Shown here piece by piece: positions 1 through 8,585 of a DNA stretch of 64,000 bases (its first letter is position 1; the number at the start of each line of letters is the position of its first letter). The stretch comes from Bacteroidota bacterium (GTDB lineage: Bacteria > Bacteroidota > Bacteroidia > Cytophagales > Spirosomataceae), in contig JAIUOF010000007.1 in NCBI GenBank assembly GCA_020161355.1, positions 186,001 to 250,000 on the forward strand. Reading direction: 5' to 3'. Made by a program: the position numbers and the translations under genes. The notes beneath the pieces were generated by a model. That model was not told where the DNA came from. It made no database searches and worked only from the letters and a program-made list of their open reading frames with translations.

Positions 1-1326
1 ATAGAGTTTTAGGAAAACCATCTCTTCGTCTTTAAAATCAGGATGATATTTTTTGATGACAGGCAAAACCCTCACCGATAAGCTTTTAACATAATTCAGA
101 TCACAATCAGGTCTTTTTAGGTTGTTTTCAGCGATGATTGCATCAAAGTTAATAAAACTCAATAGCAGACCCAAAGCCATGAGAGCCCAGGAATTTGAAA
201 TAAGTATATACCTTAAATTGAGTTTTTTGTAGATTTTCAGAGTCATTGTAATCAAGCCAATGAGGGTAATGATGAGAAATACTCCCACGCCGATTCTCTT
301 GCGAGTAAGGCCATACATTTCGATGTATTTATAGTTTCTGATAAACACCGAGATCAGGAGAAGTACATTTTGGCCAATCCACAAAAACGAAAGCAGGGCA
401 AGTCTTTTTTGATTTTTATGAAAATTGAGCTCTCCCTTGAAGAAGAAAATCAACACTATTATTGAAAGTAAGATGCTGAATATGAGCAAGTAAGTGCCTG
501 AATGAACCAGCTTTGACATTTGAGGTGCGGTGGTGCCTTCCAAATTGAGCCATAAATATTCAATGTCAATCATATTTACGAAAAACAACAAAATATTGAG
601 CAATACCATTGTGGAAAATGCGGTCAGATATAAATTGGTAGATTTTGAAGCTGTTTCACGATAAAGTTTTACTTCCTTATTAGTTAAAAAGTCCCGGGCA
701 AATCCGATTTCGTGCTTAAAAAAGATGGCATTCAATATTATGAATCCGAAGAACGTATATAGGGTTCTTTGGATAGAAAAGGATGGAAATTTTTCAAAAA
801 ACAAAGTGATAATATCTTTAAGAAATATTGTTTTTTCTTCAAAAACTGGATTGGCGTTTTGGAAAATTATCAAAAATATGATAAATAAAATTACAGGTAT
901 GATGCTGATTTTTAGTCCTTTCAATACTTTACTTAGAAGTACATTTCGTGGAGCGAAATTTTCAAATAACTGCGAGATGGGCTCGGTAATATATCTGAAA
1001 CTCAGGAGTAATCTCACCGCAAATGCCAGACCGCCACTCACTGCTGAATTTATCGACGGCAATGCGGCGTAGCCTAGTACTATGCTCATCACCAGTAAGT
1101 TGATAATAATACTAAAGTCAGAATTTACTAATACTACGGCTAAAGACGATAAAATACCTACAACAAGCAGAGCGAATGTTTTATAGGTTTTGGGTAGATA
1201 AATAAAGCTTAAGGACAGGAGCAAGAGGTTAAAAATAAACAGGTTAATGCCGATATTTTCTCTCCAAAAAAAGAAATAATACACCGTAAGACAGCCGTAA
1301 AATGAGAGGAGCTTAAAGTTTTTCAT
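1..1326 (-). CDS. DUF4173-type polytopic membrane protein, 3' end outside window
   Basis: The minus strand is open from an ATG at 1326 to the window edge (442 codons, no stop), so the C-terminus is missing. The product starts MKNFKLLSFYGCLTVYY and has about ten hydrophobic segments. It carries family-like stretches such as FRYITEPISQLFENF (near residue 105-120), RTLYTFFGFIILN and LTRKRIGVGVFLI (near residue 360), which I recognise from DUF4173 membrane proteins. The function of the family is unknown. A 307-bp upstream gap holds two copies of a palindromic operator-like site, so expression is probably controlled by a repressor not encoded here. The call as a membrane protein is firm; the family name rests on remembered motifs. 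Confidence 0.75.
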   Translation of the reverse strand, partial: MKNFKLLSFYGCLTVYYFFFWRENIGINLFIFNLLLLSLSFIYLPKTYKTFALLVVGILSSLAVVLVNSDFSIIINLLVMSIVLGYAALPSINSAVSGGLAFAVRLLLSFRYITEPISQLFENFAPRNVLLSKVLKGLKISIIPVILFIIFLIIFQNANPVFEEKTIFLKDIITLFFEKFPSFSIQRTLYTFFGFIILNAIFFKHEIGFARDFLTNKEVKLYRETASKSTNLYLTAFSTMVLLNILLFFVNMIDIEYLWLNLEGTTAPQMSKLVHSGTYLLIFSILLSIIVLIFFFKGELNFHKNQKRLALLSFLWIGQNVLLLISVFIRNYKYIEMYGLTRKRIGVGVFLIITLIGLITMTLKIYKKLNLRYILISNSWALMALGLLLSFINFDAIIAENNLKRPDCDLNYVKSLSVRVLPVIKKYHPDFKDEEMVFLKLY

Positions 1327-1343
1327 AATATTTAGATTAAAAG

Positions 1344-1362
1344 TACTTTGAAAAACAAAGTA
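1344..1362. promoter_or_regulatory. Palindromic operator-like site, copy 1
   Basis: TACTTTG, five A, CAAAGTA: a perfect 7-bp inverted repeat with 5-bp spacer, 18 bp upstream of the DUF4173 start. A second near-identical copy lies at 1403-1420. A dimeric regulator binding here is inferred. PadR- or HTH-type regulators in Bacteroidota have similar sites, but none is encoded in the window. Confidence 0.5.
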
Positions 1363-1402
1363 AGATTACAAAAAATAAAACCCGTAAGGGTTGTTGTAAA
1401 AG

Positions 1403-1420
1403 TACTTTGTGTTGCAAAGT
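1403..1420. promoter_or_regulatory. Palindromic operator-like site, copy 2
   Basis: TACTTTG, TGTTG, CAAAGT: same arms and spacing as the site at 1344-1362, starting exactly 59 bp further from the DUF4173 gene. The shared left flank (AAAAG before TACTTTG) makes chance less likely. The rest of 1327-1606 is AT-rich and shows no further gene. Confidence 0.5.
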
Positions 1421-1606
1421 GAATAAAATATTTTATTATTTCCAAGAGTTGATTGAATATTTTTTGATGAATTTAAAATATTGTTTTAATCATAGTAAAA
1501 CAAAAACAAAATTGATGACTTCAATCTTTAGAATGAATAAGATTATGCTTTGGTCCTTTTAGTTTAAAATGCTTCTTTTATTTTAATTTTTTTTGCAAAA
1601 AAAATG

Positions 1607-1629
1607 TAGTTTTGGCAAGCCTAAAACTA
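1607..1629 (+). promoter_or_regulatory. Promoter -7 box inside an inverted repeat, upstream of AraC-type gene
   Basis: TAGTTTTG (1607-1614) matches the Bacteroidota -7 consensus TAnnTTTG exactly and would place the transcript start about 10 bp before the ATG at 1634. The box is the left arm of an imperfect palindrome (TAGTTTTGGC, AA, GCCTAAAACTA), suggesting an autoregulatory or other operator over the promoter. I see no convincing -33 box. Confidence 0.4.
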
Positions 1630-1633
1630 TCAC

Positions 1634-2905
1634 ATGAATAAGTCGCTTTTCTTTTTACTGTTTTTGTCTTTTTTCTCCATAAAAGCACAGATTTGGATTA
1701 ACTATAAAGACAATTCATCCAAAGTTGATGGCGACTTAAGTGATTGGCCATCACTAAAATATTCTTTTCGGCAGACTTCACACCAAGTGAAATCTTCTAA
1801 CCTTCTTCGCTATGATTTTGGTTTTGATGAAACCTATCTCTATGGTGTTTTTCAGGTAAAAGATAAGCACCTCACTGACCTTGCCAAAGACAAAAGTGGT
1901 AGCCCCCGGCTTACATTTAATGATGGAATAGAGTTTTATATTGATACCCGGAATAATAGTAAAACATCAATGGATGGGGATGATTATCAACTAATTATTG
2001 ACTTCATGGGAAACTTGACGGTGTTTAGAGGTGGAGATAAATATCTTTTGAAAGTTGAGGACTATAAAGTACCAAAAGATACCGTTACGAATCACTTTAT
2101 TATGGATTTTGCGACTAATTTTGAAGGTACTATTAATAAGGAAAATGATATTGATTCAGGTTATGTAATTGAATTTCGAATTGCATGGACTGCTTTGGGG
2201 ATTCGCCCACTTAAAGGTCAAACTTTCAGAATTGATGTGTGCATGAATGATGCCGATGAGTATATCGACATCAGACCACTAAGTGAAAAAGACACGATTC
2301 CGGCATATGCTTTTCAGAATATCAATAGAAAAACTGATTTTGGCTTTCCAAATAACTGGACCTTGGCCATCCTAAAAGGGCAACCTTCTTACTGGAAAAT
2401 ATTCAATCGATACCTGGCTACCTATTGGTGGTTTTTGGGTCTGGTAATTCTTGGATTGTTTTTGCTTTTTTTAATCATTTTGGTTAGACAAAATTATAAA
2501 CTTCGACATATTCAACCTAAAAGCCTTTCTGATCAATCTAAGCTAAATTCATTTTTGGGAGTAGAAAAAAATGTTCTTTCACCGGATGATGCTTTTATTA
2601 ATCAAGCTAAGCTGTTCATTTTAACGAAACTTGATCAAAATATTAGTTCTGCCCAATTAGCCGATGAATTGGCCATTAGTGTACGCCAGCTTCAACGGAT
2701 TTTTAAAGAGAAATTGGATACTACCCCAACGAATTTCATTACAACAATAAAAATGGAAGAGGCAGCTAAAATGTTACTTAAAAATGAATTTAATGTATCG
2801 GAGATTGCTTATGCTTTAGGTTTCTCAGATCCTGCCTATTTTACTCGCCTTTTTAAAAAATACTTTGGGGAAAGCCCCTCTGAATTCACTAAAAATTTGA
2901 TTTGA
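1634..2905 (+). CDS. Membrane-spanning AraC-family regulator with CBM9-like outer domain
   Basis: This 423-aa protein has a signal peptide (residues 1-19, ending IKAQ) and an extracytoplasmic beta-rich region (about 25-255). The start of that region (DGDLSDWP, then YDFGFDETYLYGVFQVKD) and the later GIEFYIDTRN resemble CBM9/DOMON-type carbohydrate-binding folds. One transmembrane helix follows (about 263-287, WWFLGLVILGLFLLFLIILV), and a C-terminal AraC DNA-binding domain (about 318-422) has two helix-turn-helix units, the second reading NVSEIAYALGFSDPAYFTRLFKKYFGESPSEF in pieces. It would sense a ligand outside the inner membrane and bind DNA inside, a one-component transmembrane regulator. 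The downstream pectate lyase and S74 protein are plausible targets (inference). The start follows a good -7 box. Confidence 0.85.
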   Translation: MNKSLFFLLFLSFFSIKAQIWINYKDNSSKVDGDLSDWPSLKYSFRQTSHQVKSSNLLRYDFGFDETYLYGVFQVKDKHLTDLAKDKSGSPRLTFNDGIEFYIDTRNNSKTSMDGDDYQLIIDFMGNLTVFRGGDKYLLKVEDYKVPKDTVTNHFIMDFATNFEGTINKENDIDSGYVIEFRIAWTALGIRPLKGQTFRIDVCMNDADEYIDIRPLSEKDTIPAYAFQNINRKTDFGFPNNWTLAILKGQPSYWKIFNRYLATYWWFLGLVILGLFLLFLIILVRQNYKLRHIQPKSLSDQSKLNSFLGVEKNVLSPDDAFINQAKLFILTKLDQNISSAQLADELAISVRQLQRIFKEKLDTTPTNFITTIKMEEAAKMLLKNEFNVSEIAYALGFSDPAYFTRLFKKYFGESPSEFTKNLI

Positions 2906-2961
2906 CGTTTTTGTCCGTGTTTTTGACGTGCAAGTGCAAGGTCTTTTTACGGTGTGTTGGC

Positions 2962-2969
2962 TAGTTTTG
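2962..2969 (+). promoter_or_regulatory. Putative -7 promoter box of the S74/pectate lyase pair
   Basis: TAGTTTTG matches TAnnTTTG and lies 29 bp before the ATG at 2998. Just upstream, TTTTTG recurs at 2908 and 2920 (TTTTTGTCCGTG, TTTTTGACGTG), a 12-bp-spaced direct repeat of the kind AraC-type proteins can bind. Binding by the neighbouring regulator is inference. Confidence 0.35.
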
Positions 2970-2997
2970 GAAAAAATCATATTACTCTAAAACAGCT

Positions 2998-4275
2998 ATG
3001 AAAAGGTTACTATTAGTTTTGATTTCAGGTGTGTCAAGTTTAGGTTTATTTGCTCAAAATTCTATAACATCAGACCCCGGAGGAACTGATGCTATTCAGA
3101 AAATAGCCGGGATTCCGTCTTCTCCTAATCCGGCTTTATATTCAGGGGCAGCGTTCTCTACCCAATTTGTTACAACCGGGAATATTCCAACCACAAGACA
3201 ATTAGTTGGAATAGGGTCGCTGGCCAATAACTCTTTAGCTATGAATATGGCAATTATGGGACAATCATCAGGGAGTGGTAGCAATTATGGTGTGGTGGGA
3301 TTGGCAAGAGGATTAGGGAATTTTGAAAATGTTGGTGGTTTCTTTTCAGTTGAAACTGACGGATTGGGTAGTCAGTATGGGATATTGAGTTCAGTTAATT
3401 CTTATAATGTTTTATCGTCAAACCCTCGATATGCTTTTTTTGGAGAAACCTCAACCCTAACCAGCAATAATGCATACGGGGCATATGTAAGTGCCGAAAA
3501 TCTTGGATCTGGTTCGGTAGAGGCGGGGCATTTTGTCGCTTTAAATTTGGGTGGCGGTACAGGGGATAGAATTGGAGTCAATTCAGAAGTATTAGGCTCA
3601 AGTGGTTTTAATATAGGAATAAAAAGCCTTTCTACGGGAAATGGAGATACTTTTGGTTTAATCTCTGAAGTATCTGGTGGCCGTACCAGTGTTGCCGGTA
3701 AATTTCTAGCTAATTCAAATGCTACCAATAATTTCCAGTTACTGCTCGAAGAAAAAGAAAATGATTATGCCCGGATAAGCTTCCGAAATATCAATGGGGA
3801 TGGTTGGCACCAGGCAGCTAACAAAGGTGCAGACGCTACCAGTTCACAATTTAATTTCTACTATGTACCCAATGCTTCCGATGTATTATCCCTTAGGGGC
3901 GATGGCAATGCTATTCTTGCAGGGACACTTACCCAATCCTCGGATTTTCGTTTGAAGAAAAATATTCAGCCAATAAACAATGCCTCACAAAAGATTGATC
4001 AGATTAGAGGGGTTTATTTTGACTGGAAAAATGAAAGTCATGGTGGAAACACTCAAATCGGATTCATCGCCCAGGAAATGGAAAAAGTATTTCCTGAATT
4101 GGTAAATACTGATTCAAAAGGCTTTAAGTCAGTGGCTTATGCCAACATGTCGGCGGTTTTGGTAGAAGCCCTTAAAGAGCAAAATCAACGAATCAATGCT
4201 TTAGAAAGAGAATTAGCTGAAATGAAATCCATACTAAAAAATAGCCTGATTCTCGAATCTAAAAATTCAAAATAG
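2998..4275 (+). CDS. Secreted protein with C-terminal S74 (endosialidase chaperone) domain
   Basis: This 425-aa product has an N-terminal signal peptide (MKRLLLVLISGVSSLGLFAQ) and a long glycine- and serine-rich beta region (about 25-310). The C-terminus is of the Peptidase_S74 type: SSDFRLKKNIQPI (near 318), then GFIAQEMEKVFPELV and a terminal coiled coil (about 385-415, LVEALKEQNQRINALERELAEMK). S74 domains assist trimerisation of beta-helical fibres, often followed by self-cleavage in phage tails. In Bacteroidota they occur on surface proteins. The gene lies between the AraC-type regulator and the pectate lyase, 2 bp from the latter, so the two are likely cotranscribed. The substrate or partner is unknown. 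Confidence 0.7.
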   Translation: MKRLLLVLISGVSSLGLFAQNSITSDPGGTDAIQKIAGIPSSPNPALYSGAAFSTQFVTTGNIPTTRQLVGIGSLANNSLAMNMAIMGQSSGSGSNYGVVGLARGLGNFENVGGFFSVETDGLGSQYGILSSVNSYNVLSSNPRYAFFGETSTLTSNNAYGAYVSAENLGSGSVEAGHFVALNLGGGTGDRIGVNSEVLGSSGFNIGIKSLSTGNGDTFGLISEVSGGRTSVAGKFLANSNATNNFQLLLEEKENDYARISFRNINGDGWHQAANKGADATSSQFNFYYVPNASDVLSLRGDGNAILAGTLTQSSDFRLKKNIQPINNASQKIDQIRGVYFDWKNESHGGNTQIGFIAQEMEKVFPELVNTDSKGFKSVAYANMSAVLVEALKEQNQRINALERELAEMKSILKNSLILESKNSK

Positions 4276-4277
4276 CC

Positions 4278-5999
4278 ATGAAAAACCTCCTTATCTTTTT
4301 TCTAATCTTATTGAAAACAAGTTGTTATGGACAAACCATCCCTTCATTTCCAGGAGCGGAGGGCTTCGGTGCAAATGCGACTGGTGGGCGTGGTGGCAGC
4401 GTTTATTATGTCACTAACCTAAATTGCTCAGGCGTGGGTTCATTGCAATATGGACTCAATCAGTCAGGGGCAAAGTATATTTTGTTTAAAGTGAGTGGGG
4501 TGATTCCCTGTGCTGCGGAGGTTTTTAAAGGTGATGTGACGATTGCCGGACAAACTTCTCCTGGTGGAATTATCGTACGGGGAATCATTCTGGATGAAAT
4601 TTATGAACAAAATACAGTTTCCAGAAATGTAATTATCCGTCATCTTCGTTCCAGACCAAAACCTACCCAAACCTTACCCAATCAGGGCTATGTACTCGAT
4701 GATGGCCTTCGGCTCGATGGTGCAAGCAATGTAATTGTTGACCATTGTTCTTTTGCAAATGCCATTGACGAAAGTGTGCAAATTTCTCATTCCCGAAATA
4801 TTACGGTTCAAAACTGTATGCTTTCTGAAACTTTGGGAGAGCATTTTTATCTAGGTGGGATGTTGCTCAATTATTCTGTGGCCAATCATCAGCAGGACAA
4901 TATCAGCATTCATCACAATGTTTGGAACAGGATAGGAGGTCGGTTTCCTGAAATTTCCTGCGAATCGCCCTATTGTAGTTCAAATCCGCTCAATATTGAA
5001 ATCACTTCTAATTTACTTTGGGATCAGCAGATTCAGACCTGGTATAATTCCTGCACTTCAGGCGGTAGCGATTGTCAGAATTTTAGAATAAACATGAATT
5101 TTACGAATAATTATTCGGTTGTCCGTAATTCCTTTAATGGCCCGATGGCTTCGTCAGATTTTCTGAACAATGTCAACAACAATCTTTTCGTTTCTGGAAA
5201 TAAGATGAGCAGATATGCTCAATATTCTGACTATCAATTGTTTTATTGCTGCGATGATTTCAATCAGAATGCCCCCAACACCAATTTGGGTTCGGCACAA
5301 AAAAGGAATATTCGAATTGCTTTTCCACCAATTTCACTCACTACAGCTACTGATCTTAGAGAATATGCCACTAAAAATGTGGGTGCTTTTCCGCGTGATC
5401 CTATGGACAGAAGGTTATTTTCTCCAATTATACAGAATGCTATCAATACACAGCCGATCAACGGTACAGACTATTTCAATGATGCGTTTCAATTAGATTT
5501 TACCACGCAGCCCCTTGCTCCAACTGATACCGACAATGACGGGATGCCCGACACCTGGGAAACTGCCAATGGCTTGAATCCCAATTCACAAGATCACAAT
5601 GGCACCCAACTTTCAAAGAAATTTACAGGGGTGGAAGGCTACACAAATTTAGAGTGCTACCTCAATGAGCTTTCTGATAAATTGGTTGGTAGTGCGAGTA
5701 TTATCATTTCACCACCTTCTACGACCATTTTGGGTATTGAGTTAAATTCATCGGAAAGAATTTCGGCCAGCATTAGCCCAAATCCAACAGATACAGGTGT
5801 TAAAATTAAAGTAAACGGCCAGATAGAAAATAGTTGGCGTTTTGAATTGGTGGATGCATTGGGTAGAGTTATTACGGAAGAAAATAATATTTCAAACCCT
5901 GAAACAGACTTTTTGTTGCCCCGATTGATTCAGAGTGGTACTTACTATTTACATATTTATTTGACAGATACAGTATTAATCAGAAGATATTGGTCATAA
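4278..5999 (+). CDS. Secreted pectate lyase-like protein with T9SS type A tail
   Basis: A 573-aa protein. The signal peptide (about 1-19, ending SCYGQ) is followed at once by FPGAEGFGANATGGRGG and VYYVTNL, the typical start of Bacteroidota PL1-type pectate lyases. A right-handed beta-helix follows, with VIVDHCSFANAIDESVQISHSRNITVQNC near residues 153-180 (read in pieces), matching the family's WxDHxS region. Near 415-440 there is a calcium-type DTDNDGMPDTWE motif, and the last about 75 residues form a T9SS sorting domain (ISPNPTDTG..., DALGRVI..., SGTYYLHI). It should cleave pectin-like polyuronides outside the cell by beta-elimination. The call is strong for fold and export; the exact substrate is inferred. 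Confidence 0.85.
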   Translation: MKNLLIFFLILLKTSCYGQTIPSFPGAEGFGANATGGRGGSVYYVTNLNCSGVGSLQYGLNQSGAKYILFKVSGVIPCAAEVFKGDVTIAGQTSPGGIIVRGIILDEIYEQNTVSRNVIIRHLRSRPKPTQTLPNQGYVLDDGLRLDGASNVIVDHCSFANAIDESVQISHSRNITVQNCMLSETLGEHFYLGGMLLNYSVANHQQDNISIHHNVWNRIGGRFPEISCESPYCSSNPLNIEITSNLLWDQQIQTWYNSCTSGGSDCQNFRINMNFTNNYSVVRNSFNGPMASSDFLNNVNNNLFVSGNKMSRYAQYSDYQLFYCCDDFNQNAPNTNLGSAQKRNIRIAFPPISLTTATDLREYATKNVGAFPRDPMDRRLFSPIIQNAINTQPINGTDYFNDAFQLDFTTQPLAPTDTDNDGMPDTWETANGLNPNSQDHNGTQLSKKFTGVEGYTNLECYLNELSDKLVGSASIIISPPSTTILGIELNSSERISASISPNPTDTGVKIKVNGQIENSWRFELVDALGRVITEENNISNPETDFLLPRLIQSGTYYLHIYLTDTVLIRRYWS

Positions 6000-6132
6000 A
6001 ATAGGAAGTACAAGTTTTATCAAAAAGTTTTAATATTAATTGATAACATTTTCCAAGGATAAACTCTTTCCTTATTATAACCATAAATATTGCTAATTGT
6101 TTTACTGTAACAATATGAAAAGCTTTTAATTT

Positions 6133-6446
6133 TTAAATCGAAAATTCCAGGTTTTCAATAGGAATATCAAGCTGTTCAAAAATCATATTGTTCACATATT
6201 TAAAATGCCACTATTCTATTGAAGTTACTTTGAAATGATGTTTTTTTATGACATTTTTCAGTAGGTTGTGATTTTTGATGACCTCTTCGCTCAAATTAAA
6301 AAAAACATAGATGGTCGGAAGATTAATCGCAGCCCCGCTCCATCAATTTCTTTGTCTAAGAAATTACTAGTTAAGATTTAGAAAGTTTGAGCAAATGAAA
6401 CTGTTGAAATTAAAAGTAAGAACGTGAGTAGTTTTTTGAAATACAT
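6133..6446 (-). pseudogene. Remnant of a small secreted protein gene
   Basis: On the minus strand an ATG at 6446 opens a clear signal peptide (MYFKKLLTFLLLISTVSFAQ) that stops after two more codons. In another frame downstream an open stretch reads INLPTIYVFFNLSEEVIKN, continues to a TAG, then in the same frame WHFKYVNNMIFEQLDIPIEN and a final stop at 6133. One frameshift and at least one in-frame stop therefore separate the pieces. The family is not recognised. The rest of 6000-6468 shows no other gene. It could be chance, but the signal peptide plus long codon-like tail argue for decay of a real gene. Confidence 0.5.
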
Positions 6447-6468
6447 CTTATTTTCTTTGGTTAATTGT

Positions 6469-7680
6469 TTATATTTTTGGAAATGGGTCTATAAATTTTC
6501 CTCCGCTTTCCATTTTTAAAATTTCTTCTTCAGTACAAAGGCATTTTTCGAGTTCCAGACAAATCAGGTCTTCATTGAGGTCTTGACCGATAATAACCAA
6601 CTCATTTTGTCGGTCACCAAAACGTTTGTCCCAGCGGCTTTCAATTTGCTGCTGATTGTGCAGAAAGGATGCATATTGTGACCGCTCTCTAAAAGTCATA
6701 CTTACCCACCAAACTCCGGCACTTTCGGCTCTTAATGAACCTCCAGCCTGACTCCAGTTGAGAGCTTCATCAGGACGCGATGCAATCCAAAACAGTCCTT
6801 TTGAGCGTATGATGCCTGCGTGCCATTCTTCACCTATGTAATTCCAAAATCTCTCAGGATGAAATGGTCTTTTGTCTCGAAAAACAAAACTACTTATACC
6901 ATATTCCTCAGTTTCGGGCGTATGAGCTATGCCTTTGTTTCGGTTTTCGAGCTCTTTAATCCAACCGGCAGCGTTTTCTGCTTTTTCATAATCAAACAAT
7001 CCGGTGTTTAATATCTCATTACCGGGTACTTTTCCGAAACTTGATTCAATAATTTTGGCTACCGGATTTAGAGATTTGATGATAGCCTTGAGTTCACCCA
7101 CTTGATACGGACTGACAAGGTCAGTTTTATTCAGAATTATGATGTCGGCGAACTCGATTTGATCGGTTAAAAGATTTACGATGGTTCGGGTATCATTGGG
7201 GTCATCATTGAGATTTCGTTGCCAGATATTATCGGCCGAACCAAAGTCTTTTCCAAAGTTGAATGCATCTACAACAGTCACCATGCAGTCAATTTGGGCA
7301 TATTTTGAAAGGTCAATGCCATTTTCTTCGTCCACAAAACTGAAGGTCTGAGCCACAGGTACAGGTTCTGAAATTCCAGTAGATTCAATAAGGAGATAAT
7401 CAAAACGTTTTTCTTTTGCCAGTTTTTCTACCTCAATCATCAGATCTTCACGAAGTGTGCAACAGATACAGCCATTACTCATTTCTACCAATTTTTCCTC
7501 TGTTCGTGAAAGCGTATTTTCTTTTTCGACCAGGGCAGCATCTATATTTACTTCACTCATGTCATTAACTATCACTGCCACTTTTAGGCCTTCTTTGTTG
7601 TGAAGAATGTGATTGAGCAAGGTTGTTTTTCCGGCACCAAGAAAGCCGGAAAGCACGGTTACGGGTAATTTTTTATTCAT
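6469..7680 (-). CDS. COG0523/CobW-family GTP-binding metallochaperone
   Basis: 403 aa from the ATG at 7680 (MNKKLPVTVLSGFLGAGKTT); an upstream in-frame start at 7722 would overlap the MerC-like gene more deeply and add no conserved sequence. Visible motifs are Walker A GFLGAGKT (12-19), the metal-binding CxCC motif GCICC (70-74), ESTGISEP, NKTD (about 182) and a C-terminal CobW_C domain (HPERFWNY to WW, about 280-340). COG0523 GTPases insert or deliver metals, often zinc under starvation. The gene overlaps the MerC-like gene by 8 bp, so they form one operon, read from a promoter region holding two palindromic boxes. Zinc as the metal is inferred from context. Confidence 0.9.
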   Translation of the reverse strand: MNKKLPVTVLSGFLGAGKTTLLNHILHNKEGLKVAVIVNDMSEVNIDAALVEKENTLSRTEEKLVEMSNGCICCTLREDLMIEVEKLAKEKRFDYLLIESTGISEPVPVAQTFSFVDEENGIDLSKYAQIDCMVTVVDAFNFGKDFGSADNIWQRNLNDDPNDTRTIVNLLTDQIEFADIIILNKTDLVSPYQVGELKAIIKSLNPVAKIIESSFGKVPGNEILNTGLFDYEKAENAAGWIKELENRNKGIAHTPETEEYGISSFVFRDKRPFHPERFWNYIGEEWHAGIIRSKGLFWIASRPDEALNWSQAGGSLRAESAGVWWVSMTFRERSQYASFLHNQQQIESRWDKRFGDRQNELVIIGQDLNEDLICLELEKCLCTEEEILKMESGGKFIDPFPKI

Positions 7681-8026
7681 GATTACACTTTTTGCAATAA
7701 CGCAGGTTATAAATATGACCAATTATTAAGCCCAAGCTGGCTAAGTAACTTATTTCGTGAAGGATGCGATAATCATCTTCGAAAATTACGCATACTGAAA
7801 GTAGGGCGAAACTTGACCATATAATGCCAAGGGCTTTCTTATTGTCGGTGTGTTTGGAGGCCTCATATGCTGCAAAAAAACTGATAAGCAAGAACAAATA
7901 CGATACATCATGCCACCAGGAAAAGTTTGTGGCTAAGAAAATAAGAAAAGGTGTAAACAGGCAATGCACCACACAAAGTGATGCACTGGCTATACCCAAC
8001 CAATCGGACTTGAGATAAGTTTTCAT
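7673..8026 (-). CDS. MerC-like small membrane protein
   Basis: 117 aa from ATG 8026 (MKTYLKSDWLGIASASL); the longer start at 8053 would lie inside the palindromic box, so the shorter one is preferred. Four hydrophobic helices are visible. The first carries LCVVHCLFTP (Cys18, His21, Cys22), the typical metal-thiol pair of MerC-domain proteins, and the C-terminus ends in CKKCNHE, a CxxC plus His tail. MerC proteins were named for mercuric ion uptake. In Bacteroidota such genes often sit with COG0523 proteins, where a role in zinc or other divalent metal import is more likely (inference). It is translationally coupled to the downstream GTPase. Confidence 0.8.
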   Translation of the reverse strand: MKTYLKSDWLGIASASLCVVHCLFTPFLIFLATNFSWWHDVSYLFLLISFFAAYEASKHTDNKKALGIIWSSFALLSVCVIFEDDYRILHEISYLASLGLIIGHIYNLRYCKKCNHE

Positions 8027-8037
8027 AATTATATAAA

Positions 8038-8052
8038 TGCAACAATGTTGCA
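8038..8052. promoter_or_regulatory. 7-1-7 palindromic metal-regulator box, copy 1
   Basis: TGCAACA-A-TGTTGCA, a perfect 7-bp inverted repeat around one base, 11 bp upstream of the MerC-like start. This 7-1-7 geometry is typical of Fur/Zur-family sites. No Fur-family gene is in the window, so Zur is an inference from the regulated genes. Confidence 0.75.
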
Positions 8053-8077
8053 AATATAATTACCTGTAATTTAATTA

Positions 8078-8092
8078 TGCAACATTGTTGCA
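8078..8092. promoter_or_regulatory. 7-1-7 palindromic metal-regulator box, copy 2
   Basis: TGCAACA-T-TGTTGCA, starting 40 bp from copy 1, in the same MerC/COG0523 promoter region and 31 bp beyond the stop of the upstream secreted-protein gene. Confidence 0.75.
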
Positions 8093-8122
8093 AAAAATAT
8101 TATAATACCTGGTTGTATTGTT

Positions 8123-8566
8123 TTAATTAATCTGAACTAAACTGGCATTGTCCAGGATATAATTCAAATCATCAACATTGTCGGCATTTAACCTAAGCTT
8201 TCCTTTTACCGTAATTACTTGATCTGTGTTAAACCGGTTTTTTTTCGAAAAATCAAGTTGCACTATTGATTCGGGGCCCGAGCCGCCACAGAAGAAACAA
8301 GAGGCCATGGGTTTTGCTGAGAGTACAAAAACATTTTGATTAACCGGAATTACATATCCTTTGATTTCAACGATTTTACCTTGAAGCTTTAAAAGATTGT
8401 TGCCAAAAGTGGGATAGTAGAAATCTAATTGATATTCCTGGTTAAATTTTCTGGTAAATTTTACGTCTCTCAGTGTTCCCCAATTTATTTTTTGAACAGG
8501 AATTTCCTGGGCTATTATTAATAAAGAATTTACCAGAAGAAAAAAAAGGAAAACTTTACTTTTCAT
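8123..8566 (-). CDS. Secreted protein with CFFCGGSGPES motif, putative zinc-linked
   Basis: 147 aa with signal peptide (about 1-19, ending LLIIAQ). A beta-rich body includes KLQGKIVEIKGYVIPV (about 60-75) and MASCFFCGGSGPESIVQL (about 88-105), and then VITVKGKLRLN. The order of a Gly-Tyr-Val-Ile-Pro strand followed by a Cys-rich loop resembles OB-fold-like secreted proteins (DUF3299-like). I am not certain of the family. Two cysteines in CxxC spacing could hold a metal. The gene is read leftward from a region with a third palindromic box at 8586, and it lies directly upstream of the MerC/COG0523 pair, so it probably belongs to the same regulon. Confidence 0.7.
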   Translation of the reverse strand: MKSKVFLFFLLVNSLLIIAQEIPVQKINWGTLRDVKFTRKFNQEYQLDFYYPTFGNNLLKLQGKIVEIKGYVIPVNQNVFVLSAKPMASCFFCGGSGPESIVQLDFSKKNRFNTDQVITVKGKLRLNADNVDDLNYILDNASLVQIN

Positions 8567-8585
8567 ATATTTATATTTTTACATT

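Noticed and set aside
725..1072. Plus-strand open frame of 115 codons
   Set aside because: It lies antisense within the DUF4173 gene, whose minus-strand product shows clear membrane-protein sequence through this stretch.
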